From assembly GCF_900302505.1 (NCBI RefSeq), contig NZ_OMOJ01000003.1:248001-312000 (forward strand): DNA of 64,000 nucleotides, in the 5' to 3' direction. The position numbers and the translations under genes are program-made. The stretch comes from Pseudoprimorskyibacter insulae (GTDB lineage: Bacteria; Pseudomonadota; Alphaproteobacteria; Rhodobacterales; Rhodobacteraceae). Below the pieces are notes generated by a model. It was not told where the DNA came from. It did not search any database and worked only from the letters and a program-made list of their open reading frames with translations. Positions within the stretch are counted from its first letter, which is position 1. Every line of letters starts with the position of its first letter. Below, in pieces: positions 1 to 8,769 of the stretch.

Positions 1-1039
1 CGAACCCAAAGGCAACCGTCGCGACCAAGCCCGGCGACACCCCGTGCAAGGTGGCATAGGCCGGTTGCAAGGCCGGTGCCCGCGCCAGCAATCGACTGCC
101 AAGCCCGCTGACCAGGCGGATTTCGTTCATCACCACCAGCAAGAAGGCCAGCGCGAAGGGTACGAGGTAATAGATCAGACGGAACAGCAACAGCGCGGCC
201 GCAGCATCCCCAACCGGAACAGATGCGGGCAACGTGCCAATGACCACCGCCTCAAAAACGCCAATGCCGCCCGGCACATGGCTTAGCACACCGATCATTG
301 TGGCGGCGGCATAGACTGCCACAAAGGTCGCGTAGTCGGGCTTACCAGCGGGCAGCAACACCCAAAGCGCAAAAGCCGCTGCCGCAATATCGACCATCGT
401 AACGATCAGCTGTCCGGTCAGATCGGCAGGTGGCGGCATCCGCAGGTCAAGGCCGCGCAAAACCAATGACCGCTGCGAGACAGACATCCACGCAATCAGC
501 CCGACAGAGGCAACGGTAAGGGCCGCCGCGCCAGACTGAATCGCTTGCGGCGCATAGGGCAACAACGTGCCGACCGCGCCGGGCAGAATGGCCAGCGATG
601 CAACGCCCACCAGTGTCAGGCCGGTGCCAAGCGCCACCGCGATATAGCCCGACACCGCCGCCACCTCAAAGGCGTTGAGGCCAACGGCGGAGTAGATCCG
701 GTATCGCACCGCCCCTCCAGACACGACGCTGACCCCGATCGTGTTTCCGAACGCGTAGCCCAGAAAGCCCCCCAGCGCCACGACGCCGCGATCCAGCCGT
801 TTTCCGATAAAGCGCAGCCCAAACCAGTCATAAAAGATCAGCGCGATGTAACCAATGAAGGTCGCCGCAAGCGCGGCCACCAGCGCACTGCGTGGCGTGG
901 CCCTGATCTGGGCCGCAACATCCGCCATATTGACCGGCCTAAGGATATGATAAAGCGCGTAAAGACCCAGAGCGAACAGCACCGCCCCCACGGCAATCGG
1001 CGCCACGCTTTTTATGGTTTGGTGGGGCAGTCGCGGCAT
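1..1039 (-). CDS. MprF/YbhN-type polytopic membrane protein (partial, 3' end off the left edge)
   Basis: About 346 N-terminal codons are visible, reading leftwards from ATG 1039, with GGAG six bases upstream. The translation begins MPRLPHQTIK and is strongly hydrophobic, with at least seven membrane segments. Two stretches are typical of the flippase half of MprF and of the wider YbhN/UPF0104 family: GNTIGVSVVSGGAVRYRIYS near residue 95 and GVLSHVPGGIGVFEAVV near residue 250. In MprF this half flips lysyl- or alanyl-phosphatidylglycerol across the inner membrane, and a C-terminal half makes the lipid. The C-terminal half would lie outside the window, so full MprF and a stand-alone flippase-like protein cannot be told apart here. 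No other gene in the window is obviously linked to it. Confidence 0.8.
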   Translation of the reverse strand, partial: MPRLPHQTIKSVAPIAVGAVLFALGLYALYHILRPVNMADVAAQIRATPRSALVAALAATFIGYIALIFYDWFGLRFIGKRLDRGVVALGGFLGYAFGNTIGVSVVSGGAVRYRIYSAVGLNAFEVAAVSGYIAVALGTGLTLVGVASLAILPGAVGTLLPYAPQAIQSGAAALTVASVGLIAWMSVSQRSLVLRGLDLRMPPPADLTGQLIVTMVDIAAAAFALWVLLPAGKPDYATFVAVYAAATMIGVLSHVPGGIGVFEAVVIGTLPASVPVGDAAAALLLFRLIYYLVPFALAFLLVVMNEIRLVSGLGSRLLARAPALQPAYATLHGVSPGLVATVAFGF

Positions 1040-1592
1040 CCCGGTCTCCGGTGCGTTCAGAATTTCGATGATCGCGATGTGAATACCCTCACCCGTGCCC
1101 GACTTGAAACCACTAATTTTCCTAAAGCTGGGTTCTTACGAAACGGTAAAATGTCGAACGGGAAAATCGCGATGTCCCTCCTAAGATCGCCGCTCATGCC
1201 AGTGAGCACGTCTGGCGAATGAGGCAGAAGCACTGCGTGGATGACGTTAGGCCTATAGAACTAGGAACCATCTGGGTGTTGACCGATCCATTTTAAAGAC
1301 GGGCGGCCACGCCACCCTTTCCTTTAGGACAAAATGGGCGTCTGTTGCCTCAGATTTGGGTCAACGGACCGAGACGCCATCGCTGCATGCCATAGCGGAG
1401 TCGCTCATATTTCCAGGCATTGGCTCTTTGGGATTTCTTGAGGTTGCTAGGGGCTATTGATCCCAAAGCGTCCAGACCCAACGCAATTTATGGACAGATG
1501 TGCGACAGTTCGACGAAGACAAATATTGAACTCCTCTCCATGCAACCGATCGTTGTCACCCTTCCGCGCAGTGTTGATAAAAAGGGTTCACA
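1040..1592. other. Intergenic stretch with no recognisable gene
   Basis: Short open frames exist on both strands but none has a convincing ribosome binding site or a recognisable protein. The stretch separates the MprF-type gene from a decayed transposase. It probably holds the promoter of the MprF-type gene and eroded mobile-element DNA. Confidence 0.5.
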
Positions 1593-1958
1593 ATGGGCTT
1601 TGATCTAGTGATAGCTGACAGTCTTGCCGAGCTCAGCGTCCTGTTGGCCGATGGAGTCTATGGTGCTGACTGCATTCGGAAAAAGATCGAGGCGCGGTAT
1701 GTTCTCAGCCAAATCACAATGCGCAAATCAAGAAAGATGCACGTCGGCGTAGATTTTGCCCTGTATTCGACGCGCAACTTGGTCGAACGGTGCTTCAACA
1801 AACGGACGAACGCCCGCCGGGTCGCAACCAGCTACGACACGACTTCTGAAAGCGTCCTCGGCTTCATGGACATCACGTCCTTCCACCATTGGCAGCGCCG
1901 TTTTCACCATCGCCTAGGAATGTCCCAACCCATTCAAGTGCGACTACAGGCCCAATAA
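1593..1958 (+). pseudogene. IS5-family (IS427-like) transposase C-terminal remnant
   Basis: The translation resembles the C-terminal catalytic part of IS5/IS427-type DDE transposases. The portion ADGVYGADCIRKKIEAR matches the usual (A)DKGYDAD-WIR segment, and RNLVERCFNKRTNARRVATS matches the usual RNLVERFFNKLKHFRRIATR segment that carries the third acidic catalytic residue. The order and spacing are shortened: normal elements have more sequence between the two motifs, and the N-terminal catalytic aspartate region is missing. No intact inverted repeats were seen. It is a dead fragment marking past insertion beside the catabolic operon at 2113-7833. Confidence 0.7.
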
Positions 1959-2026
1959 TCCGTCTACAAATATCGAAATCAATTTTCCGTTCGGCACGAG
2001 CCATCTACAAAACGCGCAAGCGCCGG

Positions 2027-2043
2027 CCTTGGCATTGCCAAGG
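2027..2043 (-). terminator. Short perfect stem-loop downstream of the GST gene
   Basis: CCTTGGC-ATT-GCCAAGG is a 7-bp perfect inverted repeat with a 3-base loop, about 70 bases past the stop of the glutathione S-transferase gene that ends the TRAP/aldehyde dehydrogenase operon. There is no clean T-run after it on the minus strand, so its role as an intrinsic terminator is uncertain. Confidence 0.3.
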
Positions 2044-2112
2044 GCCACTCGATTTCAGGTCCAGATCACCGCGCTGCCGGGCGTTCCATTTCCCGCAGGT
2101 GGCGGTCAACGT

Positions 2113-2907
2113 TCAGGCGGCGTCGTAGGCCGCTTGAACCGCGGTTGCAAAGGCTTGACCTCCGGTCAATAGTGCCTCGGCCAGCTTTTTCGGTATCTTG
2201 TCCGAAACCTCTGCCGCGTAGCTGTCGCGTGCCTGCATCCGGGCCAGCCAATCCGCGACGTTAGGGTGATCTCTTGCGTACAGGCTGTCAAAACCCAATC
2301 GATGAAGTCTGTCCACATAGGCCACAAGCGCAATATCTACGAGGCTGAAATTCGGACCACCGACCCAATCGCTGAGAGCCAATGCGGCATCCATATCGTG
2401 AAAACACCTGCGCATGGTGGCGCAGGCATGTTGCAGATAGGCTGACTCCATCCCCTTATCGAAAATCTCGGCGCGTTTCATCCGCGCGATGGCGTTGGGC
2501 ATTTTGTCCAGGATCTGCTGCACTTGCGCGGGGGTGTTTTCGGCCAAGACCTTTTCACGCATCACCGTCGCAAATGAGAAGGTGTTGATCGCCGCATGAA
2601 TGTCGATGCAACGCAACAGCCAAAGCCGGGCGGCAACTTCAGCCTCGCGCCCTTTGGGCATCAGCCGGCCTTGGTTATATTCACTGTCCAGATACTCAAT
2701 GATAAGGCTGGACTCGACCACAACCAGATCCCCATCGATCAATGTCGGCACGACCCCATTTGGATTGAGCTTCAAATAGTCAGGCTCGCCCTGTTCACCC
2801 GCTTGAAGGTTCATGGGAACGCTTTCGTAGTCCAGCCCGATTTCGGCCAAGGCGACACGGACTTTGATGGAACAAACGCTTGGAATTCCATGGTAAAGTT
2901 TCAGCAT
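2113..2907 (-). CDS. Glutathione S-transferase family protein
   Basis: A 264-residue protein starting MLKLYHGIPSVCSIKVRVAL. The N-terminal 80 residues form the thioredoxin-like GST fold, with S-x-K/R-x-R near residues 13-17 as the probable glutathione-activating region and NPNGVVPTLIDGD followed by ESSLIIEYLD as the cis-Pro and glutathione-binding segments. The rest is the all-alpha C-terminal domain with FSLVDIALVAYVDRL. It belongs to the soluble cytosolic GSTs that conjugate or isomerise reactive electrophiles. It is the last gene of a minus-strand operon, 13 bp behind the aldehyde dehydrogenase, which suggests detoxification or ring/ester processing in the same pathway. I chose the start at 2907 because the fold begins there; the frame stays open further upstream without family-like sequence. 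Confidence 0.85.
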   Translation of the reverse strand: MLKLYHGIPSVCSIKVRVALAEIGLDYESVPMNLQAGEQGEPDYLKLNPNGVVPTLIDGDLVVVESSLIIEYLDSEYNQGRLMPKGREAEVAARLWLLRCIDIHAAINTFSFATVMREKVLAENTPAQVQQILDKMPNAIARMKRAEIFDKGMESAYLQHACATMRRCFHDMDAALALSDWVGGPNFSLVDIALVAYVDRLHRLGFDSLYARDHPNVADWLARMQARDSYAAEVSDKIPKKLAEALLTGGQAFATAVQAAYDAA

Positions 2908-2920
2908 AGGCTCGGCTTTC

Positions 2921-4369
2921 TTAGAACGGGTATGGTTGGGCCGGGTCTTCCAGGGTGATCCACCGCATCTCGGTAAATTCCGCAATCCCGGATGATCCGC
3001 CGAACCGACCATATCCGCTGTCTTTGACGCCGCCAAACGGCATTTGCGCTTCGTCAAACACGGTTGGGCCGTTGATGTGGCAAATACCCGCCTCAATCTG
3101 CCGCGCAACGTCCATTGCTCGACGTATATTCTGACTGAATACTGCGGAACTAAGCCCATAATCCGTGTCATTCGCGGCCGCGATCAAGGCTTCATCACCG
3201 CTGGCGCGGATGACGGACAGGATGGGGCCAAAGCTTTCCTCGTAGTAGATCCGCATATCGGGCGTCACCGCGTCCAAGACCGTGGCGGGCATGATCGTGC
3301 CCTCACTCGGCGCTCCTCCGACTTTCAATTGCGCGCCTTTTGATAGGGCGTCATCGATCAGCGCCTTGATGTGTTGAATGCTGTCGTGATCGACAACCGA
3401 CCCCAGATGCACCTGCCCTGTCGGATCTCCGGCCACCAAGGACCCGGCTTTAACCACCAGCTTTTCCACAAAGGCATCGGCGATCTTGTTGTCAACGATG
3501 ATCCGCTCGGTCGACATGCAGATCTGGCCCGAGTTCATGAAAGCACCAAAATTGGCGGCGTTCACGGCCCCGTCAAGGTGAGCATCGTCCAGCAAGACCA
3601 GCGGCGCTTTGCCGCCCAGTTCCAACAGGCAGGGTTTGAGATGCTTGGCCGCGCGTTCAGCAATCATTCGGCCTACACGCGATGATCCGGTAAAATTGAT
3701 CCGCTTGACCAAAGGATGGTCGATCAACGCGTTGACAACTTCAGGCGCGTCCGCCGCACTGTGGGTGATGACATTCAACACGCCCGAGGGCAAACCGGCG
3801 TCAACCATAACATCGCCAAGCATCTTGTGGGTCTGCGGGCATTTTTCGGAGGCTTTGAAGACCACTGAATTTCCGCATGCCAAAGGCATTGCAAAGGCGC
3901 GCACGCCCAGGATTTGAGCGGCATTCCAAGGGGCCATTCCCACGAGAACCCCGACTGGTTGGCGATATCCCATGGACAACGAACCGGGACGATCCGAAGG
4001 GATCACCTCGCCTTTGATCTGAGTGGTCATCGCTGCGGCTTCACGCAGAATTTTGCTGGCAAACATGCAGTTGAAACCGTGCCACATGCCCGTGCCGCCT
4101 GTTTCAGAAATACCGACCCTGATGAAGTCAGGTGTCCGCTCTGCCAAAAGATCGGCCGCCTTGTTCAAGATGGAGCGGCGTTCGCTTGGACCTGTTCTTG
4201 ACCAAGTTTTAAAGGCCCGAGCAGCCGACTCGACTGCGCGGCTGACATCAGCGGTCCGGGCGGCAGCGGCGGTCGAAGCGACTTTCCCGGTTACGGGGTT
4301 CTTTCGATCAAACGTGCCACCAGCAGAAGCCCCAAGGGTTTCATTGTCGATAATCAATCCAGCATCCAT
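2921..4369 (-). CDS. NAD(P)-dependent aldehyde dehydrogenase, salicylaldehyde/benzaldehyde type
   Basis: A 482-residue protein of normal ALDH length. It has the general-base glutamate in LELGGKAPLVLL (about residue 250), the catalytic cysteine in NSGQICMSTERI (about residue 284), NFTGSSRVGR for cofactor binding, and the ESFGPILSV and PFGGVKDSGYGR motifs towards the C-terminus. The SGQICMSTERI context is typical of the salicylaldehyde/vanillin/benzaldehyde dehydrogenase branch, so the substrate may be aromatic; that is inference. It would oxidise the aldehyde released by the decarboxylase-like TPP enzyme encoded divergently at 8770-10485. It lies 14 bp after the GlcG-like gene and 13 bp before the GST gene, in the TRAP operon. 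Confidence 0.9.
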   Translation of the reverse strand: MDAGLIIDNETLGASAGGTFDRKNPVTGKVASTAAAARTADVSRAVESAARAFKTWSRTGPSERRSILNKAADLLAERTPDFIRVGISETGGTGMWHGFNCMFASKILREAAAMTTQIKGEVIPSDRPGSLSMGYRQPVGVLVGMAPWNAAQILGVRAFAMPLACGNSVVFKASEKCPQTHKMLGDVMVDAGLPSGVLNVITHSAADAPEVVNALIDHPLVKRINFTGSSRVGRMIAERAAKHLKPCLLELGGKAPLVLLDDAHLDGAVNAANFGAFMNSGQICMSTERIIVDNKIADAFVEKLVVKAGSLVAGDPTGQVHLGSVVDHDSIQHIKALIDDALSKGAQLKVGGAPSEGTIMPATVLDAVTPDMRIYYEESFGPILSVIRASGDEALIAAANDTDYGLSSAVFSQNIRRAMDVARQIEAGICHINGPTVFDEAQMPFGGVKDSGYGRFGGSSGIAEFTEMRWITLEDPAQPYPF

Positions 4370-4383
4370 TTTTCACCCTTTCC

Positions 4384-4836
4384 TCACGATTTATGTGTGC
4401 CCGGTTTCAGGCCCGCGGCCGCAATCCCTTCCAGCACGCAAAGTTCGTCATTTTCGCCTGTGTCGCCGCTGATGCCGACCGCACCTATGACCGTGTCATG
4501 ATCGTCCAAAATCAGAACCCCGCCCCAGTTGGGGGCCATACGCCCGCCAGAGGCCGCGACGATTGCGTTCAGGAAGGCTGGGTTCTGGCCAAGATTGACA
4601 CCTAAGGTTTTGGCCGGCAGGCCCATGCCCAAAGCCCCCCAGGCCTTGGCAAAGGCCACGTCAAACCGAACGATGCCGCATCCATCTTCGCGCTTTGCAA
4701 CAACGATCTGCCCGCCGGAATCGAGGACAACCACCGTCAAGGGCAAGAAGTTTTGAGACCGCCCAAAAGCAATCGCGACGTTGCAGATCGTTTCCGCCGC
4801 TTCCAGCGAAAGTGAGGAAAAGACTTTGAAAACCAT
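4384..4836 (-). CDS. GlcG/HbpS family protein (DUF336)
   Basis: A 150-residue protein beginning MVFKVFSSLSLEAAETICNV, with AAGGAAG six bases before the ATG. It shows family features: V-V-V-L-D-S-G-G near residue 38, a KAWGALGMG helix, NWGGVLILDD and GAVGISGDTGENDELCVLEG near the C-terminus. GlcG/HbpS proteins are small, often oligomeric and sometimes haem- or cobalamin-binding. They frequently sit in catabolic operons for hydroxy acids and aromatic compounds with no settled enzymatic role. It sits 50 bp after dctP and 14 bp before the aldehyde dehydrogenase, so it is presumably an accessory factor of this pathway. Confidence 0.8.
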   Translation of the reverse strand: MVFKVFSSLSLEAAETICNVAIAFGRSQNFLPLTVVVLDSGGQIVVAKREDGCGIVRFDVAFAKAWGALGMGLPAKTLGVNLGQNPAFLNAIVAASGGRMAPNWGGVLILDDHDTVIGAVGISGDTGENDELCVLEGIAAAGLKPGTHKS

Positions 4837-4886
4837 AACGCTTCCTTTTGATGAGACGGGGCGAACATCGCCCCGCCACATGGGGT

Positions 4887-5981
4887 TTAGAATTCGGCCT
4901 TGTCCCAAATCTCGCGCTTGAGAAGGTCTGCGTAATTTTCTGTGCCTTCTGCCGCGATCAGCGCTTCCCACTTGGCCAAGTTCTCGGTGAAATGCCCGAC
5001 GATCTCGGCCGCGTTGGTCACACCGCGCGCTTCGGCATTTGCGATAACCCGTTCTTCGAACCCATCAAGATAGGCGTCCAAAGCGGCCTTATACGCGCCC
5101 CCTAGATCGGTGAAGACAATCCCCTTGCTGCGGGCCTCGTCTTCGGCGGCCTTGTCATTCTTCACATATGTTTCGACCAGATTTGCGACCGAAATCGGCA
5201 TTTGCGCGATAAACGCCGCCCGCGCTGCATCAGACAGATCAGCCCAGGTGTCAGTGTTCATCGTGGCAATCGAGATCGCGAATTGAGAGCCGTTCGATAC
5301 CGGGATGATCGTCTTTGCGACCTCCATGATCGAAAACGTCTTAAGCCATTCGCGAGAGATCAAGGTGCAATCCGCCACTCCGCGTTCCATCGCTTCCAAG
5401 CGCGCGGGCGGAGGTACATCGATCTGGGTGCCGTTGAACGACTGAATCCAATTCGCGATCGTCGCCTGACCGATCACTTTGCGGCCCGTCAGATCGTCCA
5501 TCGAGTTGATTTCGTCCGCGCAGACCATCACGGTTGGAGTCGTCGCATGGCTTCCCATGAACATGCCATTGTTGCTGGCATATTCCGCCCGGCACTCTGG
5601 GCAATCCACCAAAATGGTCTCGTTCAGCGCGGCAGCGGTTACATATGGATCGTCCCCAATGTGATACAGGTCCGCAAAGAGCATATTGACGGGAAAATCG
5701 GCCTGCGCATCGTCTGGTTGGGTAAATGCCACATCCACCACACCATCACGAATGGCCTCAAGGTTCCCAGCCGAATTGAACAGCTGGCCGGCCCAGAAAT
5801 ACTTGACGCTCAGATCGTCATCCGCAGCCAAAACCGCATCGAACAGCGGGACAATCGCGACAGGATTGATTGCCACTGACGGTGGCAAATGCGTTGAGTA
5901 TTGCAATTCCTTTGCGACCAGCGGTGTGCTCACACAGCCAAGCGTAAGAGCCGTCAGTAGCATTTTTGCTTTGTACGTCAT
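4887..5981 (-). CDS. dctP: TRAP transporter substrate-binding protein, DctP family
   Basis: A 364-residue protein with a signal peptide at residues 1-23 (MTYKAKMLLTALTLGCVSTPLVA), so it is periplasmic. The mature part has the TRAP SBP layout: an opening beta strand ELQYSTHLPPS, a GQLFNSAGNLEAIRDGVVDVAF segment, and the TGRKVIGQATIANW domain-crossing region. A cysteine pair in DCPECRAEY (about residue 127) is unusual and may form a disulfide. It delivers a carboxylated substrate to the DctQ-DctM pair encoded just upstream (20 bp gap to dctM). GGAGGAG lies seven bases before the ATG. The substrate is unknown; the linked TPP enzyme and aldehyde dehydrogenase suggest a 2-oxo acid. Confidence 0.85.
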   Translation of the reverse strand: MTYKAKMLLTALTLGCVSTPLVAKELQYSTHLPPSVAINPVAIVPLFDAVLAADDDLSVKYFWAGQLFNSAGNLEAIRDGVVDVAFTQPDDAQADFPVNMLFADLYHIGDDPYVTAAALNETILVDCPECRAEYASNNGMFMGSHATTPTVMVCADEINSMDDLTGRKVIGQATIANWIQSFNGTQIDVPPPARLEAMERGVADCTLISREWLKTFSIMEVAKTIIPVSNGSQFAISIATMNTDTWADLSDAARAAFIAQMPISVANLVETYVKNDKAAEDEARSKGIVFTDLGGAYKAALDAYLDGFEERVIANAEARGVTNAAEIVGHFTENLAKWEALIAAEGTENYADLLKREIWDKAEF

Positions 5982-6001
5982 AATCTTCTCCTCCTCTGAT
6001 A

Positions 6002-7306
6002 TTATTTCGCCATTTCGACCAGTCCGAGCGTGATCGCTGGGAAGGCAATCAACAGGCCCAACACCACAAGTTCAGTGACAAAGAACCACCCCGTTCCGCG
6101 AAAGATCGTACCAACCGGAACGTCCGGCAAAATCGACCGTAGAATGTAAACATTCATCCCGACCGGGGGCGTGATCAGACCGATCTCGATATACTTGATG
6201 AACAGAATTCCGAACCAAATCAGGTTGATATCGGCCGCGATATAGATCGGAAGAAACACAGGCAGGGCCAGCAACATCAACCCGATCGGATCGAGGATAC
6301 ACCCCAAGGCCAGAAAGATAACGCCGGTGATCAAAACAAGCGCAAGCGGCGACAGATCCAGCGCAATCACAAAGTTCGAAATGAACTCTGGCAGGTCGGA
6401 ATAGGCCATGAAACGTGTCAGCAAAATCGCGCCCGTGATCACAAAGAAGATGCTGGCGGTGTTGGCGACCGACCCGGCGACACACTGCACCATGTTTTCA
6501 CGGGTCAGCCTGCGTTGTACTGCGGCAATCATCAGCGCGGCGATCACACCGAAGGAGGCAGACTCCGTCGCCGACGCGACACCGGTATAGATACTGCCGA
6601 TCACCACCAGAATGATGAACGGAAGCGGCCAGATGTCAGCCAGAGCGCGCCATTTTTCCTTGGGATCTGCGGCAGCGCTTGTCGCTGGCGCAAGGCTCGG
6701 GTTAAGAGCGCATCGCCCGACGATCATCACGGCATAAAGGATCGCCGTCAAAAGACCGGGGACAATACCGGCGAGGAACATCGCGCCGACCGAGACCTCG
6801 GCAAAATAGGCATAAATGATCATGGGAATGGACGGCGGGATCATAACGCCCAATGTCCCGGCCGCTGCAACCACTCCGGTTGCCAGGCCTTTGTCGTACT
6901 TATGCTCCAACATCTCTGGCACGGCAATTTTGCCCATCGCAATGGATGTCACGACCGACGACCCCGCTGCGGCGGAAAACCCGGCGCAACCGAAATTGGT
7001 GGCCACAGCCAGCCCGCCAGGAAGCCAGGACAGCCAAAGACGCGCCGCCCGAAACAGGGCCGTGGTCATCCCCGTTTCATGGGCAATCGCCCCCATGAGG
7101 ATAAAAAGCGGCACCGCCGAAAATTCCCAATTGGCCGCGAAGCTGTAAGGCACATTTTGCAGGACCGAGAAGACGGCCCGCGATCCAGCGATCAGCCATA
7201 TCCCAGCGGTCGCGACGACCCCCATGGCAATTCCGATATGGAACCGAAATGCGATCAGGACAATCATTACGATGACACCGGCCCCACCGATCTGAATATC
7301 GGTCAT
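6002..7306 (-). CDS. dctM: TRAP transporter large permease subunit DctM
   Basis: A 434-residue, very hydrophobic protein of normal DctM length with about 12 membrane segments. Family motifs include SAVPLFILMGAIAHETG, GGLAVATNFGCAGFSAAAGSS, LGVMIPPSIPMIIYA, the second-half ATESASFGV and CILDPIGLMLLALPVFLPI, and KYIEIGLITPPVGMNVYIL. It is the ion-coupled transport channel that takes substrate from DctP and imports it with sodium or protons. The start at 7306 overlaps the dctQ stop as ATGA, so the two are translationally coupled, and GGAGGG precedes it. Confidence 0.92.
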   Translation of the reverse strand: MTDIQIGGAGVIVMIVLIAFRFHIGIAMGVVATAGIWLIAGSRAVFSVLQNVPYSFAANWEFSAVPLFILMGAIAHETGMTTALFRAARLWLSWLPGGLAVATNFGCAGFSAAAGSSVVTSIAMGKIAVPEMLEHKYDKGLATGVVAAAGTLGVMIPPSIPMIIYAYFAEVSVGAMFLAGIVPGLLTAILYAVMIVGRCALNPSLAPATSAAADPKEKWRALADIWPLPFIILVVIGSIYTGVASATESASFGVIAALMIAAVQRRLTRENMVQCVAGSVANTASIFFVITGAILLTRFMAYSDLPEFISNFVIALDLSPLALVLITGVIFLALGCILDPIGLMLLALPVFLPIYIAADINLIWFGILFIKYIEIGLITPPVGMNVYILRSILPDVPVGTIFRGTGWFFVTELVVLGLLIAFPAITLGLVEMAK

Positions 7307-7833
7307 TGGTCGCCCTCCTGCGGCGCCTCGGCGGCACCGTCCTCGTCGCGCATCAGAAATTGGATCAGCTTTACGGCAGCGACCATCGCAAAGGCGAACA
7401 TGCCAGCCACAGCGATCCAGCGCGACGGCCAATAGATATACTCAACACCGGCAACGATGCGCTTTTCCCCGCGCGCGGTCTGCGCAATCGCCTTAAGCAA
7501 TACCTGCCACGTCAAGAGCGCCGTGAACCCGGCCAGAAGCAGCAGGTTCAATCCTCTGACCCAACGCTTCATCCCGTCAGGTAGAACTGAATAGAAAAGA
7601 TCAGCCTTGATGTGGCCGTCGCGCAGTTCGACGTTGGCCAGCGCCAGAAAAACCAACCCCACCATGTAGTAGCGCGTGACCGCCGTATGGGTGATGTCTA
7701 TCGGTGCGTTGAAGAATTTGGTTGCGATCGTGTCGACAAAGATGTGCAGCGTCACGACGACCAAAGCCAGACAGGCAACAGCACTTCCCATCATCGCCGC
7801 ACCTCGGGCGACCTTTGACAGCACCCCGATCAC
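7303..7833 (-). CDS. dctQ: TRAP transporter small permease subunit DctQ
   Basis: A small membrane protein with four predicted segments (MGSAVACLALVVVTLHIFVD, YYMVGLVFLALANVEL, LNLLLLAGFTALLTWQVLL, WIAVAGMFAFAMVAAVKLI) and the DctQ-like stretches TRYYMVGLVFLA and EYIYWPSRW. DctQ associates with DctM and is needed for transport. The start is uncertain. The frame is open to a TTG at 7959, but that would place the palindromic operator 7923-7938 inside the gene. GTG 7833 has AAGG seven bases upstream and gives a normal short N-terminus before the first helix; ATG 7794 is also possible. It is the first gene of the minus-strand operon and overlaps dctM by four bases. Confidence 0.8.
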   Translation of the reverse strand: MIGVLSKVARGAAMMGSAVACLALVVVTLHIFVDTIATKFFNAPIDITHTAVTRYYMVGLVFLALANVELRDGHIKADLFYSVLPDGMKRWVRGLNLLLLAGFTALLTWQVLLKAIAQTARGEKRIVAGVEYIYWPSRWIAVAGMFAFAMVAAVKLIQFLMRDEDGAAEAPQEGDQ

Positions 7834-7922
7834 GACCGCACCTTCGCACCCGAAGCGGATCTTGCTCCTCCCATGTGACGCGCCCCTCCCAAAGCACCGC
7901 GCTACATTTTTGGTAGCGACTG

Positions 7923-7938
7923 TTAATCCAATGATTAA
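7923..7938. promoter_or_regulatory. Palindromic candidate TetR operator 1
   Basis: TTAATC-CAAT-GATTAA is a perfect 6+6 inverted repeat with a 4-bp spacer, in the divergent control region between dctQ and the TetR-type regulator. A close match lies before the TPP-enzyme gene at 8728-8743. Two copies flanking a TetR gene and its likely targets are what an autoregulated operator pair looks like. Binding is inferred. Confidence 0.55.
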
Positions 7939-8024
7939 TTCAAGTCGCCTTTTCGTCAAGAAAAAAGTTTATCGATTGAGTTTGACCCTCTAGTTTGGGC
8001 GGAAATGAACAAGGGATTTATTGG

Positions 8025-8711
8025 GTGGCCAAGATAAAACCGAACAAGCTTGAAACACGCGCCAAACTGATTAGCGCCGGTATGCGCCTCTTCGCCGAGC
8101 AGGGCTTTCGCGCCGTTTCAACGCGGGACATCGCCAAAGAAGCAGGCGTTAATTCTGCGCTGATCAGTTACCACTTTGGCGGCAAGGATGAGTTCTTTGA
8201 AGTGGTGGTGCGATCCAGCGTCTCTGACCATGTTGCCGAGCGCATGCAAATGCTGACCAAAGCGCGCGCCAAGGGCCGGGAACTGACGTTGGAAACCCTG
8301 CTAGAGCTATACCTTCAACCCATTCTAAATAAACGAAAATGGTCGCATAGCGGCGACTACTTCACGCGCCTGCATGCTGTGGTGATTGCTGAAAAATCCG
8401 AGCTGGCCGAAGACGTGCTATCCCGCGCCTTGAGCGGCGTTAACATCGCCTTTATTGACGAACTGTGCCTCCTCCTTCCTCACTTGAAACGTGAAACGAT
8501 CACCTGGCGCTTCTATGCCATGATCGGATCTTTTCTGTTCCTCGATACAGACCCATCGCCACCGGGCATGTTGACCGTCTCAGCAGGCAAATGCGATGCA
8601 TCGGACCACGAAGAAGTCATGCGTCAGATGCTGCCATTCTTCGTTGCGGGCCTAGCCGCCGATGAGCCAGCCCAACCGCAATCGAGTGCAGTCAGCGCCC
8701 AAGGACTGTAA
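8025..8711 (+). CDS. TetR/AcrR-family transcriptional regulator
   Basis: A 228-residue protein with a clear TetR DNA-binding domain at residues 8-60: RAKLISAGMRLFAEQGFRAVS, then TRDIAKEAGVNSALISYHFG as the helix-turn-helix, then GKDEFF. The C-terminal half should be an effector-binding domain with a TetR_C-type helix bundle, but no ligand can be inferred. GTG 8025 is chosen because the domain starts directly after it and GGG lies upstream; a TTG ten codons earlier is in frame. The gene is divergent from the dctQMP operon and 58 bp ahead of the TPP-enzyme gene. With the two matching palindromes nearby, it is probably the local repressor of both transcription units. Confidence 0.88.
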   Translation: MAKIKPNKLETRAKLISAGMRLFAEQGFRAVSTRDIAKEAGVNSALISYHFGGKDEFFEVVVRSSVSDHVAERMQMLTKARAKGRELTLETLLELYLQPILNKRKWSHSGDYFTRLHAVVIAEKSELAEDVLSRALSGVNIAFIDELCLLLPHLKRETITWRFYAMIGSFLFLDTDPSPPGMLTVSAGKCDASDHEEVMRQMLPFFVAGLAADEPAQPQSSAVSAQGL

Positions 8712-8720
8712 TTTCGGCTT

Positions 8721-8743
8721 GATTAAATTAATCGATTGATTGA
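8721..8743. promoter_or_regulatory. Palindromic candidate TetR operator 2
   Basis: The sequence holds GATTAA-A-TTAATC at 8721-8733 and TTAATC-GATT-GATTGA at 8728-8743, two overlapping inverted repeats that share the TTAATC half with operator 1. It lies between the regulator stop and the Shine-Dalgarno of the TPP-enzyme gene, so binding could block transcription of that gene independently. ATCGATTGA also occurs at 7971-7979. Confidence 0.55.
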
Positions 8744-8769
8744 CGATGACTTCTAGGAGGAGTCACGTC

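Noticed and set aside
1420-1608. 62-codon plus-strand frame upstream of the IS5 remnant
   Set aside because: No transposase motif or ribosome binding site; most likely eroded mobile-element or intergenic DNA.
2908-3171. N-terminal 88-codon extension of the GST frame
   Set aside because: It overlaps the aldehyde dehydrogenase gene and shows no GST-like sequence; the fold starts at MLKLYHG (2907).
7834-7959. Upstream TTG start for dctQ
   Set aside because: It would put the palindromic operator and an AT-rich promoter-like region inside the gene, and the extra 42 residues are unlike DctQ N-termini.
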